Positions 53,473 through 63,083 of a stretch of DNA of 64,000 nt are shown here, piece after piece. The position numbers and the translations under genes are program-made. This DNA comes from Pyruvatibacter mobilis. Its GTDB lineage: Bacteria; Pseudomonadota; Alphaproteobacteria; CGMCC-115125. Position 1 is the stretch's first letter. Each line of letters starts with the position of its first letter. The stretch covers positions 1,839,501 through 1,903,500 of the forward strand of contig NZ_CP051630.1 of assembly GCF_012848855.1 (NCBI RefSeq), given 5' to 3'. The notes under the pieces are model-generated. The model ran no database searches. It was not told the DNA's origin and saw only the letters and a list, made by a program, of their open reading frames with translations.

Positions 53473-53807
53473 CACTCGTTTCCTTTTGACTGAGCGTGTG
53501 TTGCCCCACATGCCCTGAACACTTTCCGGCGCGGCGCTGTGCCATGCGGCCCACCCCGCTTATGGGGAGGCGGGAGGCGGACGCCGGGGCGCCGCGCCGG
53601 GCGGCAGGGCCGCAGACAAAGCATTTGAGGGATGCCGACCGACCGGGGCTCCCAGGGGGTGGAGCGGAATTCCGGTGGCTGCCTGCGACACCAGCCTGTG
53701 GTGTTCATCAGGTCAAACGCAGCTGTGTGGTGACTTCCGTCGCTGTCGCGTCAGGAAAAATGGCCGGATGGAAGCTGCGCGATTTTTCGCGGTATTCTGA
53801 TGAAAAC
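53473..53807. other. Intergenic region upstream of EF-hand gene
   Basis: This 335-bp stretch holds no convincing gene: the only open frames are antisense extensions with unlikely composition. It must contain the promoter for the EF-hand/sigma genes and the 3' end of the flavoprotein operon. I see no clear terminator hairpin, riboswitch or repeat in it. Confidence 0.6.
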
Positions 53808-54968
53808 CTACTGCGCCTCGGGCGGGGTGCGCCGTGCATTGGCGCAGACATAGAAGGGGCGGGGCACAATTGTGGCGGCGATGCGGCGGCCATCCGCGCC
53901 CCGCATATTGAGGGCACGGGCAGACCCCAATACCTCCGATGACACATCGGCCAGCGCGATCACCCGCTTGCAGGCAGGAGACCAGGCCATGCTGGTGACC
54001 CGGCCTGCCGGTGCATCGCCGTCAAACACCGCAGCACCATCAGGAATGTCCGTGCCCGTGACTTCGAGGCCGACAAGGGCATGTCCGGCGCCATGCCGTT
54101 TCTGACGTTCGAGCGCTTTTCTGCCGGTGAAAGCATCCGCGTCCAGACGAACGAGCCGCCCGAAGCCAAGCTCCAGCGGTGTCCGCCGGTCTGCCCGGTC
54201 TGCTGTCAGGGCCGGTACGTAGTCGATGCCGGCGCGCGGGAAACCCGCCTCGAGCTGGGCCAGGGCCTGCACGCTGGTCCCGATGGGGACGGGTGCGAAG
54301 TACGCCGCTTCGCGCCGGAAGCGATCAAGGAGCGGCAGTGCGTTCTCCACGGGGAGACGCAGCTCATAGCCCAGCCCGCCAAGCGGTGAGCGACGGGTAA
54401 CGACGCAATGCGTGCTGCCAAGCTTCATGTCGCGCACGCCGCCCGGACGCAGGGCTTGCAGCCCGCCGAAACCTGCTGACAGCAGGGCGGCACAGGCGCT
54501 GGGGCCTTCAACCGCCAGGGTCGCAATGCGCTCGGACATATCGTCGATGGTGCAGTCGAAGCCGTGGCGCGATATCTCCAGCCAGTCAGATACGCGGGCG
54601 GGCAGGACCAGCCATGACCTGTGATCATCCACCTGCATGACGGTGCCGTCAGCGATCAGATGCCCGTCATCGTCGCAAAGCACGACCCGGCGGCTTGAGC
54701 CGACTTTCACATGTCCGCCGATGCCGCCGGCGAGGCGATCAAGATAGGCGCGGGCTTGAGGACCGGTTACTTCGTATGTCGCCAATGCGGTTCGGTCAGC
54801 AAAGATGCACCGGTTGCGCAGGGCGGCATGCTCGGTCTCCGGCGTGTCGAAACCAGTAGCCAGTGTCCAACCAAGCTGCTGCGTCCATTCATTGGTACGG
54901 GACAGCTCCGCCATGCGGTGATGGAAAGGTGTCGGCCGGACGGCAATGTCGGCATCAACTACGCTCAT
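53808..54968 (-). CDS. GcvT-like folate-binding aminomethyltransferase family protein
   Basis: Protein of 386 residues with the GcvT fold. Visible features are the HHRMAELSRTNEW start, LCDDDGHLIADGTVMQV, where the Asp after IA matches the catalytic Asp of GcvT, RSPLGGLGYELRLP, ARAGID-like PRAGIDYVPA, and FTGRKALERQ in place of the GcvT FIGKEAL. The YgfZ KGCY-x-GQE motif is absent. It should bind tetrahydrofolate and could capture a C1 unit. Its start overlaps the upstream flavoprotein gene by 14 bp, with GGGGGGAG before the ATG, so it belongs to that operon. Not the glycine-cleavage T protein itself, as no gcvH or gcvP is present. Confidence 0.8.
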   Translation of the reverse strand: MSVVDADIAVRPTPFHHRMAELSRTNEWTQQLGWTLATGFDTPETEHAALRNRCIFADRTALATYEVTGPQARAYLDRLAGGIGGHVKVGSSRRVVLCDDDGHLIADGTVMQVDDHRSWLVLPARVSDWLEISRHGFDCTIDDMSERIATLAVEGPSACAALLSAGFGGLQALRPGGVRDMKLGSTHCVVTRRSPLGGLGYELRLPVENALPLLDRFRREAAYFAPVPIGTSVQALAQLEAGFPRAGIDYVPALTADRADRRTPLELGFGRLVRLDADAFTGRKALERQKRHGAGHALVGLEVTGTDIPDGAAVFDGDAPAGRVTSMAWSPACKRVIALADVSSEVLGSARALNMRGADGRRIAATIVPRPFYVCANARRTPPEAQ

Positions 54969-56541
54969 GACCGCTCCCCCCTGCCCCTGCCAGCACGTCA
55001 CGAACGGCGCGCATGGCAGCGCGCCCATTGAGCCCACCACCGGGATGGCTGCCGGCACCCGCCAGGATGAGCCCCTTGATGGGACGATCATGCCCGCCCA
55101 GTTCTGCGACAGGGCGGAAGCCCATGAGCTGGTCCGCTGCAAGATCGAGGTGATGCCATGATGACAGCCCGACGCCTGCCGGGTCCATGTCTTCAGGCGT
55201 CAGGATCGAAATCTCCTCAATCAGATCCGGCAGGTCGGGCGCATAGGCGCTCAGCTGTTTCACAACGCGGGCTGCCAGCAGGTCGCGGGCCTTGCTCCAG
55301 CCCTGCCTCGGGTGCTGGGGCAGGAAGGGAACGAGCGCTGTCAGAAGCTCCCGGCCATCGGCCAGCCCATTGCGGTCAAGGACGGAGGGCACGGTGATTT
55401 CCGCGACCGGATGGTCCGGCAGGTCATCATATTTGGCGGCGTTCGATGCGCGCTCCACCTCGGGCACTGAGGGTGCCAGCATCAGGCGACGCGCCCACAT
55501 TTCATCCGTCAGCCGCGCGATGGTCGGACGCCGTCCAAGCGTAAGCGTGATCCGGCCCAGGGCACCGCCGGGGCGCTGGTGCCGCAGGTTGTTGACCAGA
55601 CCTGCATCGAGGTGGCGCGCGCCGACAAGGTCAAGATAGGTTGATCGCGGATCAATCGCTGAGACGACGCAGCGGGCGCGTATCTCTTCGCCGTGCTCCA
55701 GCACGACACCCAAGACCGTCTGATCTTCGATAAGAAGCTGCGTCACCGGCGCGGAGCACCGGATGTCCGCACCGGCTGCCATGGCGGCATCACGCAGGGC
55801 GGCGATGAGACCTTTTGCACCCCCCGCCACCTGGACAGTGCCGGCACTGCCTGCCTGCTCCAGAGCGCGTTCCCACTGCCAGTGCAGCATGCTGCCCGGG
55901 GCGCGCGGCCCGTGCCGTGAGCTACGCGTTGCCTCAAGTGCCAGTGCTCCCTTGAGGATGTCCGTCTCAAGGCGATCATCCAGAAAATCCGCTACATTGG
56001 ATGGTAGCAGCTGCAGCACCTCCTGAAGTGCTGCGCGCCCTTGCCGGCGCAGACGGAACAGCTGCAGGGCCCAGGCGACGCGCTGGCGGCGATCGAGGTC
56101 ATGAAGATGGGGCGCGTCGCCAACGACCCATGGCATGAGCGCGCCACGCAGCCTGTCGAGGCTTGCCGTTATACTGTCCCACGCCTCTGCGTCACGGCTC
56201 GACCAGTGGAAGATGGCCTCACGCGTTGCCCGGCGGGCGGCCCTTCCCTTGCCGCCGAGCGGGATGTGGCGGCCATCGGGGTCAAGCGCCACGCGGCCGA
56301 CATGGCTGCCCAGCAGGGACAGGCCATGCTTCTTAAGCTTCAGGCGCCTGATGAGGCTCGTGGGCAGGCCGCAGGCGAGCTGGGCTGCGGTTGGTGCCAT
56401 GCCGCCTGTCTGTGTTGCCGCCTCCAGCAGCACGACACTCCGTCCGGTGCGGGCAAGCAGTGCTGCTGCCACGAGCCCATTGATGCCACCGCCGATGACG
56501 GCAACGTCCACCGGATTTGTGTCATTGATGACGCCGGTCAT
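54955..56541 (-). CDS. PYROXD2/CrtI-like FAD oxidoreductase (first copy)
   Basis: FAD-dependent oxidoreductase of 528 residues in the phytoene-desaturase/PYROXD2 class. The dinucleotide fold is VAVIGGGINGLVAAALL (near residue 13) and the C-terminal FAD motif is LILAGAGSHPGGGLNGRAAMR. It shares architecture with the next gene upstream (533 residues), but is clearly diverged, so they look like an old tandem duplication that may form a heteromer. Starts with ATG overlapping that gene's stop as ATGA. No carotenoid genes are nearby. Substrate unknown. Confidence 0.84.
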   Translation of the reverse strand: MTGVINDTNPVDVAVIGGGINGLVAAALLARTGRSVVLLEAATQTGGMAPTAAQLACGLPTSLIRRLKLKKHGLSLLGSHVGRVALDPDGRHIPLGGKGRAARRATREAIFHWSSRDAEAWDSITASLDRLRGALMPWVVGDAPHLHDLDRRQRVAWALQLFRLRRQGRAALQEVLQLLPSNVADFLDDRLETDILKGALALEATRSSRHGPRAPGSMLHWQWERALEQAGSAGTVQVAGGAKGLIAALRDAAMAAGADIRCSAPVTQLLIEDQTVLGVVLEHGEEIRARCVVSAIDPRSTYLDLVGARHLDAGLVNNLRHQRPGGALGRITLTLGRRPTIARLTDEMWARRLMLAPSVPEVERASNAAKYDDLPDHPVAEITVPSVLDRNGLADGRELLTALVPFLPQHPRQGWSKARDLLAARVVKQLSAYAPDLPDLIEEISILTPEDMDPAGVGLSSWHHLDLAADQLMGFRPVAELGGHDRPIKGLILAGAGSHPGGGLNGRAAMRAVRDVLAGAGGSGHERS

Positions 56542-58139
56542 GCGCGCCTCCGCGGCCGTACACCCGCGTCACGCAGCACTTGGGCGGCTGCAACGGCGCC
56601 CGGCGCACCCATCACGCCGCCGCCGGGATGCATGCTCGACCCACACAGATAGTAGCCCCGGACAGGCGTCCGGTAGCGCGACAGCTCCGGGAGCGGACGG
56701 TTGAAGAGAAGCTGGTCCAGCGTCAGCTCACCGTGGAAAATATTGCCTTGGGTCATGCCGATCTCGGCTTCAAGATCAGCCGGCGTACGCGTTTCCACAT
56801 GGCGCACCAGCTTCCGGAATCCGGGTGCATGGCGCTCGATCTTGTCGAGGACGACTTCCTGAAGCTGCGCGCGTTTGGCGTCAGTCCAACTGCCGTCGAT
56901 CAGGCCGTCGGGCACGTACTGGACGAAGACGGAAGCCACATGCTTGCCTGGAGGGGCCAGCGTGGGATCGAGCCGCGACGGCAACACCATCTCGATATAG
57001 GGATCGCGCGGCATGACCCGCTCTTTCCAGTCGTCATAGGCGCGTTCCATGTCGGCGATGGTGCCGCACAGCCGGATGTCGCCTTCAAGGGCTGTGCAAT
57101 CGCTTTCGATCCCGGCAAATTCCGGCAGGCCATTGAGCGCGATATTGAGCTTGGCGGAAGAGCCGCGTGTCTTGAACCGTGCAACGCGTTCGGTGAAGCC
57201 CTGGGGCAGCACCTTCCAGTCGAGCAGCGACAGGATGGACTGCTTCAACTCCAGGCCGGACAGGACGATGCCTGCACTGATCTCGCTGCCATCAGCCAGC
57301 ACAACGCCGGTTGTCTTGCCGCTGGAGGCCTTGACCTCGTCGACCGGGCTTTCGAGACGGATGTCGCCCCCTTCCTCAATGACACAGGCGGCCAGGGCGC
57401 GGGACACGCTTCCCATGCCGCCCCGCACATAGCCCCAGGCACCACGGGCGCCGTCGATACCGCCGGCCCGGTGGTGCAGCATGATGTAGGCGCTGCCGGG
57501 GGACATTGGCCCAAGTCCGGTCCCGATCACCGCCGATGCCGCGAGATGTGCTTTCACAACGTCGGATTCGAAATAGCGATCCAGCAGGTCCTTCGCCGAC
57601 AGGGTCCAGAACCGCACGGTATCCGCCAAGGCAGCAGATGACGTGCCGGCGAACCGACGGAGGTGGGACGTCCCTTCACCCAGCCGCGTGAGGCTGAGAC
57701 TTGCGGGGTCCGGCGGCGGCTGCATCATCAGGGGGCGGATCAAATCCGCCTGTTCCTTCATATCGCGCGCAAAGCGCGGATAGGCGTCGGCGTCACGCGG
57801 CGAATAGCGGGCAATCTCCCGGTGCATGATGTGCGCGTGCGACGAGGATGCGAGATGGCGGCCATCCGGCAGGAAGGTCAGTGACCCGCCGAAAGGAATG
57901 GTCACGAGGCCGTGGCGCGCGAGGTCGAGGTCGCGGATGATCTCCGGGCGAAGCAGGCTCAGGGCATAGGAGCAGCTCGAATAGATGAAGCCCGGCTCGA
58001 TCTCGCGGCTGCTGGCGGCGCCGCCGAGATAGGGGTTCTTTTCAAGAACAACAACGCGCAGACCGGCGCGCGCGAGGTAGGCCGCCGCTGTCAGACCGTT
58101 GTGCCCGGCCCCTATGATGATGGCGTCGAAACGCTCCAT
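56538..58139 (-). CDS. PYROXD2/CrtI-like FAD oxidoreductase (second copy)
   Basis: FAD oxidoreductase of 533 residues. It begins FDAIIIGAGHNGLTAAAYLA, has the VLEKNPYLGGAASS second segment typical of CrtI-like enzymes, ARGAWGYVRGGMGSVSRALA in the middle and YYLCGSSMHPGGGVMGAPG at the C-terminus. The closest known type is PYROXD2, whose chemistry is poorly known. First gene of an operon with the second flavoprotein and a GcvT-like protein; all three starts overlap the preceding stop. Together they suggest oxidation coupled to folate, which is inference. Confidence 0.87.
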   Translation of the reverse strand: MERFDAIIIGAGHNGLTAAAYLARAGLRVVVLEKNPYLGGAASSREIEPGFIYSSCSYALSLLRPEIIRDLDLARHGLVTIPFGGSLTFLPDGRHLASSSHAHIMHREIARYSPRDADAYPRFARDMKEQADLIRPLMMQPPPDPASLSLTRLGEGTSHLRRFAGTSSAALADTVRFWTLSAKDLLDRYFESDVVKAHLAASAVIGTGLGPMSPGSAYIMLHHRAGGIDGARGAWGYVRGGMGSVSRALAACVIEEGGDIRLESPVDEVKASSGKTTGVVLADGSEISAGIVLSGLELKQSILSLLDWKVLPQGFTERVARFKTRGSSAKLNIALNGLPEFAGIESDCTALEGDIRLCGTIADMERAYDDWKERVMPRDPYIEMVLPSRLDPTLAPPGKHVASVFVQYVPDGLIDGSWTDAKRAQLQEVVLDKIERHAPGFRKLVRHVETRTPADLEAEIGMTQGNIFHGELTLDQLLFNRPLPELSRYRTPVRGYYLCGSSMHPGGGVMGAPGAVAAAQVLRDAGVRPRRRA

Positions 58140-58298
58140 GCGACATTAACCAGATCCGGCCAGGCCGTGCGGCATGGCGGCATTACCCGAGTTTTCCAGT
58201 GTCAGGGATAGACCTGCGGCCGTACCACCGCAAGAAAGCGCGCGGTTTATGCCTAACAGCGTGCGGGGGTGGCAATCCGCCGACCCCCCGCCCCGGCC

Positions 58299-61244
58299 TC
58301 AGCCGGCGGCGCGTTCTATCAGATCCGCAAAGGCTGCGTTAACCATTGTCTTCGTTTCCATCAGGTCCCTTTCGACCACGGAGAAACTGGGGGCATCCAC
58401 AGCGCGGGCCAGACGGTTCTTGAGGGCTTCGCCCGCCATGGCAGGCACGAAGGTGCCGGATACCGCAATCCGGAGAACCTGGGTGAGATTGTGATAGCGA
58501 TCGGCGGCATCGATCAGTTGCTGGCCGAGCCCCTTGCCGGTGATACCGGCCATGGTGAGTTTCTCGAGCGCTGTGCGGGTGTTGCTGTCCAGGAGGCCTG
58601 CATTGCGGCGGGCATGGATCAGCTGCAGCGTCTGCGCAATGAATTCCAGATCCACGAGCCCGCCGCGGCCATGCTTGATGTCCCACAGCTCATCGCTGCC
58701 GAGTTCGCGGTAGACGCGCTCACGCATGTCGACCACGTCCCCTGCCAGTGTTTTTTCATCCCGACCGTTGCACAGGGCATCGCGAATGGCGCCATCGACC
58801 ATGCTCTGCATCAGGGGGGAGGTCGCGGAAATGACGCGGGCGCGGGTCAGCGCCAGCTTTTCCCACGTCCAGGCACTTTCCTGATGATACTTGATGAAGC
58901 TGCGCAGGCGCGTGGCCAGCGGACCTGCATGGCCGGAGGGGCGAAGGCGCAGATCCACCTCATACAGCGGTCCTTCCGCCGTCGGAACCGTCAGGGCACT
59001 GATCAGCCGCTGGCACACGCGGGTGTAATAGCGCGTGCCGTCGATGGACCGCTTGCCGTTCGACTGACTGGCCTCACCTTCAAACTCATAGATGACGATG
59101 AGGTCCAGATCGGAGGTAGCCGCCATTTCGCGGCCGCCCAGCTTACCCATGGCAATCACCGCCATCTCACCGCCGGGGAGGTCGCCATGGTCACGGCGGA
59201 TTTCGTTCATGGCAGCTGGAACCATGCCGCTGACAAGGGCGGTTGCGAGGTCGGCATAGGCAGGCCCTGCCTCACGGGCGGGGGCCGTGCCGGTGAGGAC
59301 CTGGACGCCGATCTGGAACAATTGCTCCCGCGCATAGATGCGGGCGAGGTCGAGCACCTGCTCGAAGCCATCAGCGCGCTCCAGCAACTCCGCCACTTCT
59401 TCCTGCCGCTGCTCGGCATCCGGCAGTGGTCCATAGAAATCCGCCGCGATCACCGCTTCCAGCACATTGGGGTGCTCGGCGAGGTAGCGCGCCATCATGG
59501 GCGCGGACCCCATGATACCAGCCAGCAGGTCCAGCAGGGCCGGGTTCTGATAGAGCAGCGAGAAGAACTGCACGCCAGCCGGCTGACCGGACAGGAAACG
59601 GTCAAAACGCGACAGAGCCTGGTCCGGACTGTCGACGCCGGAAATGGCGCGCAGCAGCGCCGGGGTCAGCTTGGTAAGCAATTCGCGCGACCGGGCCGCG
59701 CGGGTGGCCTGGATGCGGCCGAAATGCCATTTGCGCACCGTGGCAATGACTGAGGAGGGAGACTGAAAGCCCATGCCCGCCAGGGTCTCGAGCGTTTCAG
59801 GGTCATCATCAGTACCGGTGAAGACCAGTGAGCCTGCTTCTTCAGAGAGAGTCGGTTCACGTTCGAACAGACCGGCATAATGGCCCTGCACTGTTTCCAG
59901 GTGCTGTGTCAGGTCCTTGCGGAAAGCGGTGTCATCGCCATACCCCATGAAGGCCGCGATGGCGGCGATGCCTTCGGCCGTCTTTGGCAGTCGGTGTGTC
60001 TGCTCGTCATTCACCATCTGCAAACGGTGCTCGAGCGTGCGCAGGAAATCATAGGCGCGGGCAAGGTCGTCCCGGGTGGCCGGGTCGATCCACCCCTCCT
60101 CCACCAGCGATGTCAGCATGGGGATTGTGGCGCGGCCGCGGAGCGCCGGTGTCTTGCCACCGCCGATCAATTGCTGGATCTGCACGAAGAACTCGATCTC
60201 GCGGATGCCGCCACGGCCGAGCTTCACGTCATGCCCCTCGATGGCGATGGCAGCGTGGCCACGATGGGCATGGATCTGCCGCTTGAGGGAATGAATGTCC
60301 TCGATGGCGGCAAAGTCGAGATAGCGGCGCCAGACGAACGGCGTCAGCATTTGCATGAGCTGTTTGCCCGCTTCGAGATCACCGGCGCAGGGGCGCGCCT
60401 TGATCATCGCCGCGCGCTCCCAGTTCTGGCCCATGGTTTCGTAATAACTCTCCGCCGCTGCCGCGGAGATCGCCACGTTGGTGGCCCCGGCATCCGGGCG
60501 CAGGCGCAGATCGGTGCGGAAGACATAGCCATCGCCGGTGGGCTCCTGCAGGAGCTTGACCAGGTCCTTGGTGAGGCGGACGAAGAAGGACTGCGGCTCG
60601 CACTTCTCTGAGAACGTCAGACCGTCCGGCTCGAAGAAGACAATAATGTCGATGTCGCTGGAATAGTTGAGCTCAAAGGCGCCGTATTTGCCCATAGCCA
60701 GCACGATGAGGCCGGAGCCGCGCGTGGGCGTCGCCTCGTCCGCGAGGGTAATCTCCCCGCGCGCCGCAGCCTGGCGCAGCAGCCAGCACGCCCCCTGCTC
60801 AATGACCGTATCGGCAAGCAGCGACAGGGTGCGCGTGACCTCGTCAAGCGGCCATGCGCCAGCGACATCCGCGACTGCCGCGAGCAGCGCCAAGCGGCGC
60901 TTGGCAACACGGGCTGCGCGCATCAGTGCTGCCATGTCATCCGCATCGCGCATGGCTTCGCAGCAGCCCGCAAGCAGCCGGTCGCGCATGGCGGCGGGGT
61001 CCTGGCTCAGCAGGTCGGGCAGCAGCAGAGCCTCCCGCTGGATCAGGCGGGCGAGATAGGGCGCATTGCCGGCGCAGGCGGCCAGCAGCTTTTCAGCATC
61101 AGTGTTAGCCAACAGCCCGGCCGCCGGACCGCCAGCATCAGCAGCAAGCTCCTTGAGCGTGCGCTGGGCATGACTGTCATCCGCGACGAAGAGCTGGCGC
61201 GCGGCCGCATGGGCAAGCGGGGACGCGGGATCGGCATGAACCAT
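58299..61244 (-). CDS. glnE: Bifunctional glutamine synthetase adenylyltransferase/deadenylase
   Basis: Protein of 981 residues, normal for GlnE. The two nucleotidyltransferase domains are visible: the N-terminal deadenylylase has GKYGAFELNYSSDIDI (185-200) and the C-terminal adenylylase has GKLGGREMAATSDLDLI (700-716), each with the D-x-D metal site. It adenylylates or deadenylylates glutamine synthetase in response to PII and glutamine. ATG at 61244. A terminator separates it from hup, and an independent transcript is likely. Confidence 0.95.
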   Translation of the reverse strand: MVHADPASPLAHAAARQLFVADDSHAQRTLKELAADAGGPAAGLLANTDAEKLLAACAGNAPYLARLIQREALLLPDLLSQDPAAMRDRLLAGCCEAMRDADDMAALMRAARVAKRRLALLAAVADVAGAWPLDEVTRTLSLLADTVIEQGACWLLRQAAARGEITLADEATPTRGSGLIVLAMGKYGAFELNYSSDIDIIVFFEPDGLTFSEKCEPQSFFVRLTKDLVKLLQEPTGDGYVFRTDLRLRPDAGATNVAISAAAAESYYETMGQNWERAAMIKARPCAGDLEAGKQLMQMLTPFVWRRYLDFAAIEDIHSLKRQIHAHRGHAAIAIEGHDVKLGRGGIREIEFFVQIQQLIGGGKTPALRGRATIPMLTSLVEEGWIDPATRDDLARAYDFLRTLEHRLQMVNDEQTHRLPKTAEGIAAIAAFMGYGDDTAFRKDLTQHLETVQGHYAGLFEREPTLSEEAGSLVFTGTDDDPETLETLAGMGFQSPSSVIATVRKWHFGRIQATRAARSRELLTKLTPALLRAISGVDSPDQALSRFDRFLSGQPAGVQFFSLLYQNPALLDLLAGIMGSAPMMARYLAEHPNVLEAVIAADFYGPLPDAEQRQEEVAELLERADGFEQVLDLARIYAREQLFQIGVQVLTGTAPAREAGPAYADLATALVSGMVPAAMNEIRRDHGDLPGGEMAVIAMGKLGGREMAATSDLDLIVIYEFEGEASQSNGKRSIDGTRYYTRVCQRLISALTVPTAEGPLYEVDLRLRPSGHAGPLATRLRSFIKYHQESAWTWEKLALTRARVISATSPLMQSMVDGAIRDALCNGRDEKTLAGDVVDMRERVYRELGSDELWDIKHGRGGLVDLEFIAQTLQLIHARRNAGLLDSNTRTALEKLTMAGITGKGLGQQLIDAADRYHNLTQVLRIAVSGTFVPAMAGEALKNRLARAVDAPSFSVVERDLMETKTMVNAAFADLIERAAG

Positions 61245-61322
61245 CTTCTACTCTGCCTGTTTCGCGCCTTGGCGCCGGGGCTCACCGGCCGTCCGTCACG
61301 GGCGACCTGCGGGCAAGACTCA

Positions 61323-61360
61323 GAAAAAATGCCCGCCTGCGCAAGGGCACAGACGGGCAT
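61323..61360 (-). terminator. Strong Rho-independent terminator after HU gene
   Basis: On the minus strand ATGCCCGTCTGTGC pairs with GCGCAGGCGGGCAT (14 bp, two G-T pairs) around the loop CCTT, followed by TTTTTTCTG. It lies 50 bp after the HU stop and ends HU transcription before glnE. Confidence 0.9.
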
Positions 61361-61409
61361 TTCATCATTCAGGTCACGTCCCTGCGGACGTGCGCTGCCG
61401 GGACTGCAT

Positions 61410-61694
61410 TCAGCAGCCGGCGGCTTCCTTCAGCTGCGCGGCCGGCTTGAAGCGCAGGACCTTGGATGCCTTGATCTTGATGGCTTCGCCGGTCTGCGGG
61501 TTGCGGCCCATGCGGGCAGCGCGCTTGGAGATAGTGAAGGTGCCGAATGTACCGATGGTGTACTTGCCTTCCTTCTTGGACGCCTTCAGGCCCTTTTCGA
61601 TTTCGCCGAACACCAGTTCGACGGCGCGCTTGGCTTCCGCCTTGGACATGTCGCCGGCTTCCGCAACCTTCTCGATAAATTCTGCCTTGCTCAT
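61410..61694 (-). CDS. hup: HU-type DNA-binding protein
   Basis: Nucleoid protein of 94 residues: two N-terminal helices, GTFGTFTISKRAARMGRNPQ and TGEAIKIKASKVLRFKPAA. The RMGRNPQTG tip contains the Pro that intercalates DNA. It ends in AAGC, with an unusual C-terminal cysteine. It bends and compacts DNA as a dimer. AGAGG precedes the ATG; two direct repeats lie just upstream. Single-gene unit with its own terminator. Confidence 0.95.
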   Translation of the reverse strand: MSKAEFIEKVAEAGDMSKAEAKRAVELVFGEIEKGLKASKKEGKYTIGTFGTFTISKRAARMGRNPQTGEAIKIKASKVLRFKPAAQLKEAAGC

Positions 61695-61720
61695 CGTATT
61701 TGCCTCTCAGATGACTTTGG

Positions 61721-61748
61721 TACTGACACAGTCGATTACTGACACAGT
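61721..61748. repeat. Direct repeats upstream of HU gene
   Basis: TACTGACACAGT occurs at 61721-61732 and 61737-61748, a 16-bp period. They lie 27-54 bp before the HU start, where a promoter is expected. The period is not a whole helix turn. A regulator site is possible. Confidence 0.5.
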
Positions 61749-62072
61749 GGTAGTGAATTCAGTGCTGGCGGGCGGTTGTCCCCCGGACGGCGCTGGCTGC
61801 GTCGGCTTGCTTTGCCCAGGCCATTGGCTGCCCGAGCCCGATCCAGCCCCAGCCGGTCATTCCTCCATGACCGACTCAGTTGAGGATCGAAGTTCCTTGT
61901 CGATATGGCCGATTTTGCCCGTGCGCAAGCGGTTTTGAGAAACCCGATGCGCTGAAGCCCTTGTGCAGCAAGGGTTTCGGGCCACCGTTGCCCTAAAACC
62001 CAATTGACGCGCGGGATCGGGGGCAACGCAGTGACGTGAAAATTGATTCGCTGCGCCACGAAGCAGACAGGA
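61749..62072. other. Intergenic region between HU and DUF3137 genes
   Basis: This 324-bp stretch holds no convincing gene; the 181-codon minus frame running through it has unlikely composition and overlaps DUF3137. It should contain the hup promoter and the 3' end of the DUF3137 transcript. I see no clear terminator in it. Confidence 0.6.
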
Positions 62073-63059
62073 TCAGGCCCGTGTGGCCGTGGCGAGGTTG
62101 AGGGCAGTGATGATGCCGAAGACGATGCCGATCTCCTCAAACAGCCGTGCGATGGCTGCCGGGTCATCGAGGCGGGCGCTGAGGCCGCCGCCTTCAAAGC
62201 GGTCCTTGCCGCCATTGACCGAGAGGAGCAGATGGTCGGCGTCAAAGGCCAGCTGCAGCTTGCCGTCCAGCAGGGCTTCAAGCTCCATCACCCGTTCCAT
62301 GAAGCGCGGCGTGAGGAGGTAACGCGCTTCGACCTGGTCCGATGAGAAGACCTCGAAGCTTTTTTCGAAGCGCGGGTCCTCCAGGCGGACGCGCTCGCCG
62401 GACTTGCCGAAGCGACTGAATAGATTGCCGAGCATGCCGCCGTCGCGCACGAGGATGGTGCGGCCCGCAAACGGCTTGGCGAAAGTGAAGCGCGCCAGCA
62501 GGCCGCGGAACACCGTTACATAATATGTTTCGGTGCGGCCATTGCTGTCGCGGCGGGTGCGGCGGTCTTCCAGATGGGCTTCGGACAGCGCGAAGCTGAT
62601 GCCGTCACACTCCCCCAGCAGTTCATCTTCCAGAGACGACCGGTCATAGCTGGGTACGATCCGCGTGTCGCGGAACCAGTCGAGGCGCGCCTGGGTGGGC
62701 TCTGCGTTGTAGGTGAAGTCCAGAAAGGAACTGATGCGAGCCAGCATTTCCTGCTTCACGCGGGAGGTCACCGCGGTGACCTTGCTGGTAAGCCAACCAA
62801 GTGTGCCCAGGGTGGCAACGACGGTCAGGCCGGCCATCACCCAGCCGACCCAGCCTGCGTCGAACCCGCCAGCGAACCAGATCGCTGCGATGGTGGCAGC
62901 CGCAAGCGGCAGCAGGATCAGCGAATAGCGTACCAATTGTTTGTAGGCGGCGCTGCGCAGGGCCTCCTGCTCCACGAGGAATGGCTCGAGTTCCTTGTGG
63001 TAGAAGGCCGCAGCGCCCACAAAGCGCGGGTGCAGCCGTTCGACGTCTTCAAGGGTCAT
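62073..63059 (-). CDS. DUF3137 membrane protein
   Basis: Protein of 328 residues. A cytosolic N-terminus of about 40 residues precedes two membrane helices (about 43-66 and 74-95); the long remainder is a soluble domain with the DUF3137 pattern, including VTVFRGLLARFTFAKPFAGRT and QVEARYLLTPRFMERV. Function unknown. The gene starts 24 bp after lemA on the same strand, a pairing that may be conserved in related bacteria. Confidence 0.85.
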   Translation of the reverse strand: MTLEDVERLHPRFVGAAAFYHKELEPFLVEQEALRSAAYKQLVRYSLILLPLAAATIAAIWFAGGFDAGWVGWVMAGLTVVATLGTLGWLTSKVTAVTSRVKQEMLARISSFLDFTYNAEPTQARLDWFRDTRIVPSYDRSSLEDELLGECDGISFALSEAHLEDRRTRRDSNGRTETYYVTVFRGLLARFTFAKPFAGRTILVRDGGMLGNLFSRFGKSGERVRLEDPRFEKSFEVFSSDQVEARYLLTPRFMERVMELEALLDGKLQLAFDADHLLLSVNGGKDRFEGGGLSARLDDPAAIARLFEEIGIVFGIITALNLATATRA

Positions 63060-63083
63060 GGCCGCCCCTCCTCCGCCGCCGGA

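Noticed and set aside
53473-53807. Riboswitch or small gene before the EF-hand gene
   Set aside because: GGAATTCCGGTGGCTGCC looked faintly like a cobalamin-riboswitch core, but the remaining elements are absent.
58339-58346. TTAACCAT CtrA half-site
   Set aside because: Lies inside the glnE coding region near its 3' end, has no second half at the right spacing and is not near a promoter.
58269-59753. 494-codon plus-strand open frame
   Set aside because: Antisense to glnE, which has complete motifs and normal length.
61736-62281. 181-codon minus-strand open frame between HU and DUF3137
   Set aside because: Overlaps the 3' end of DUF3137 in another frame, with Ser/Arg/Pro-rich noise and no motif.
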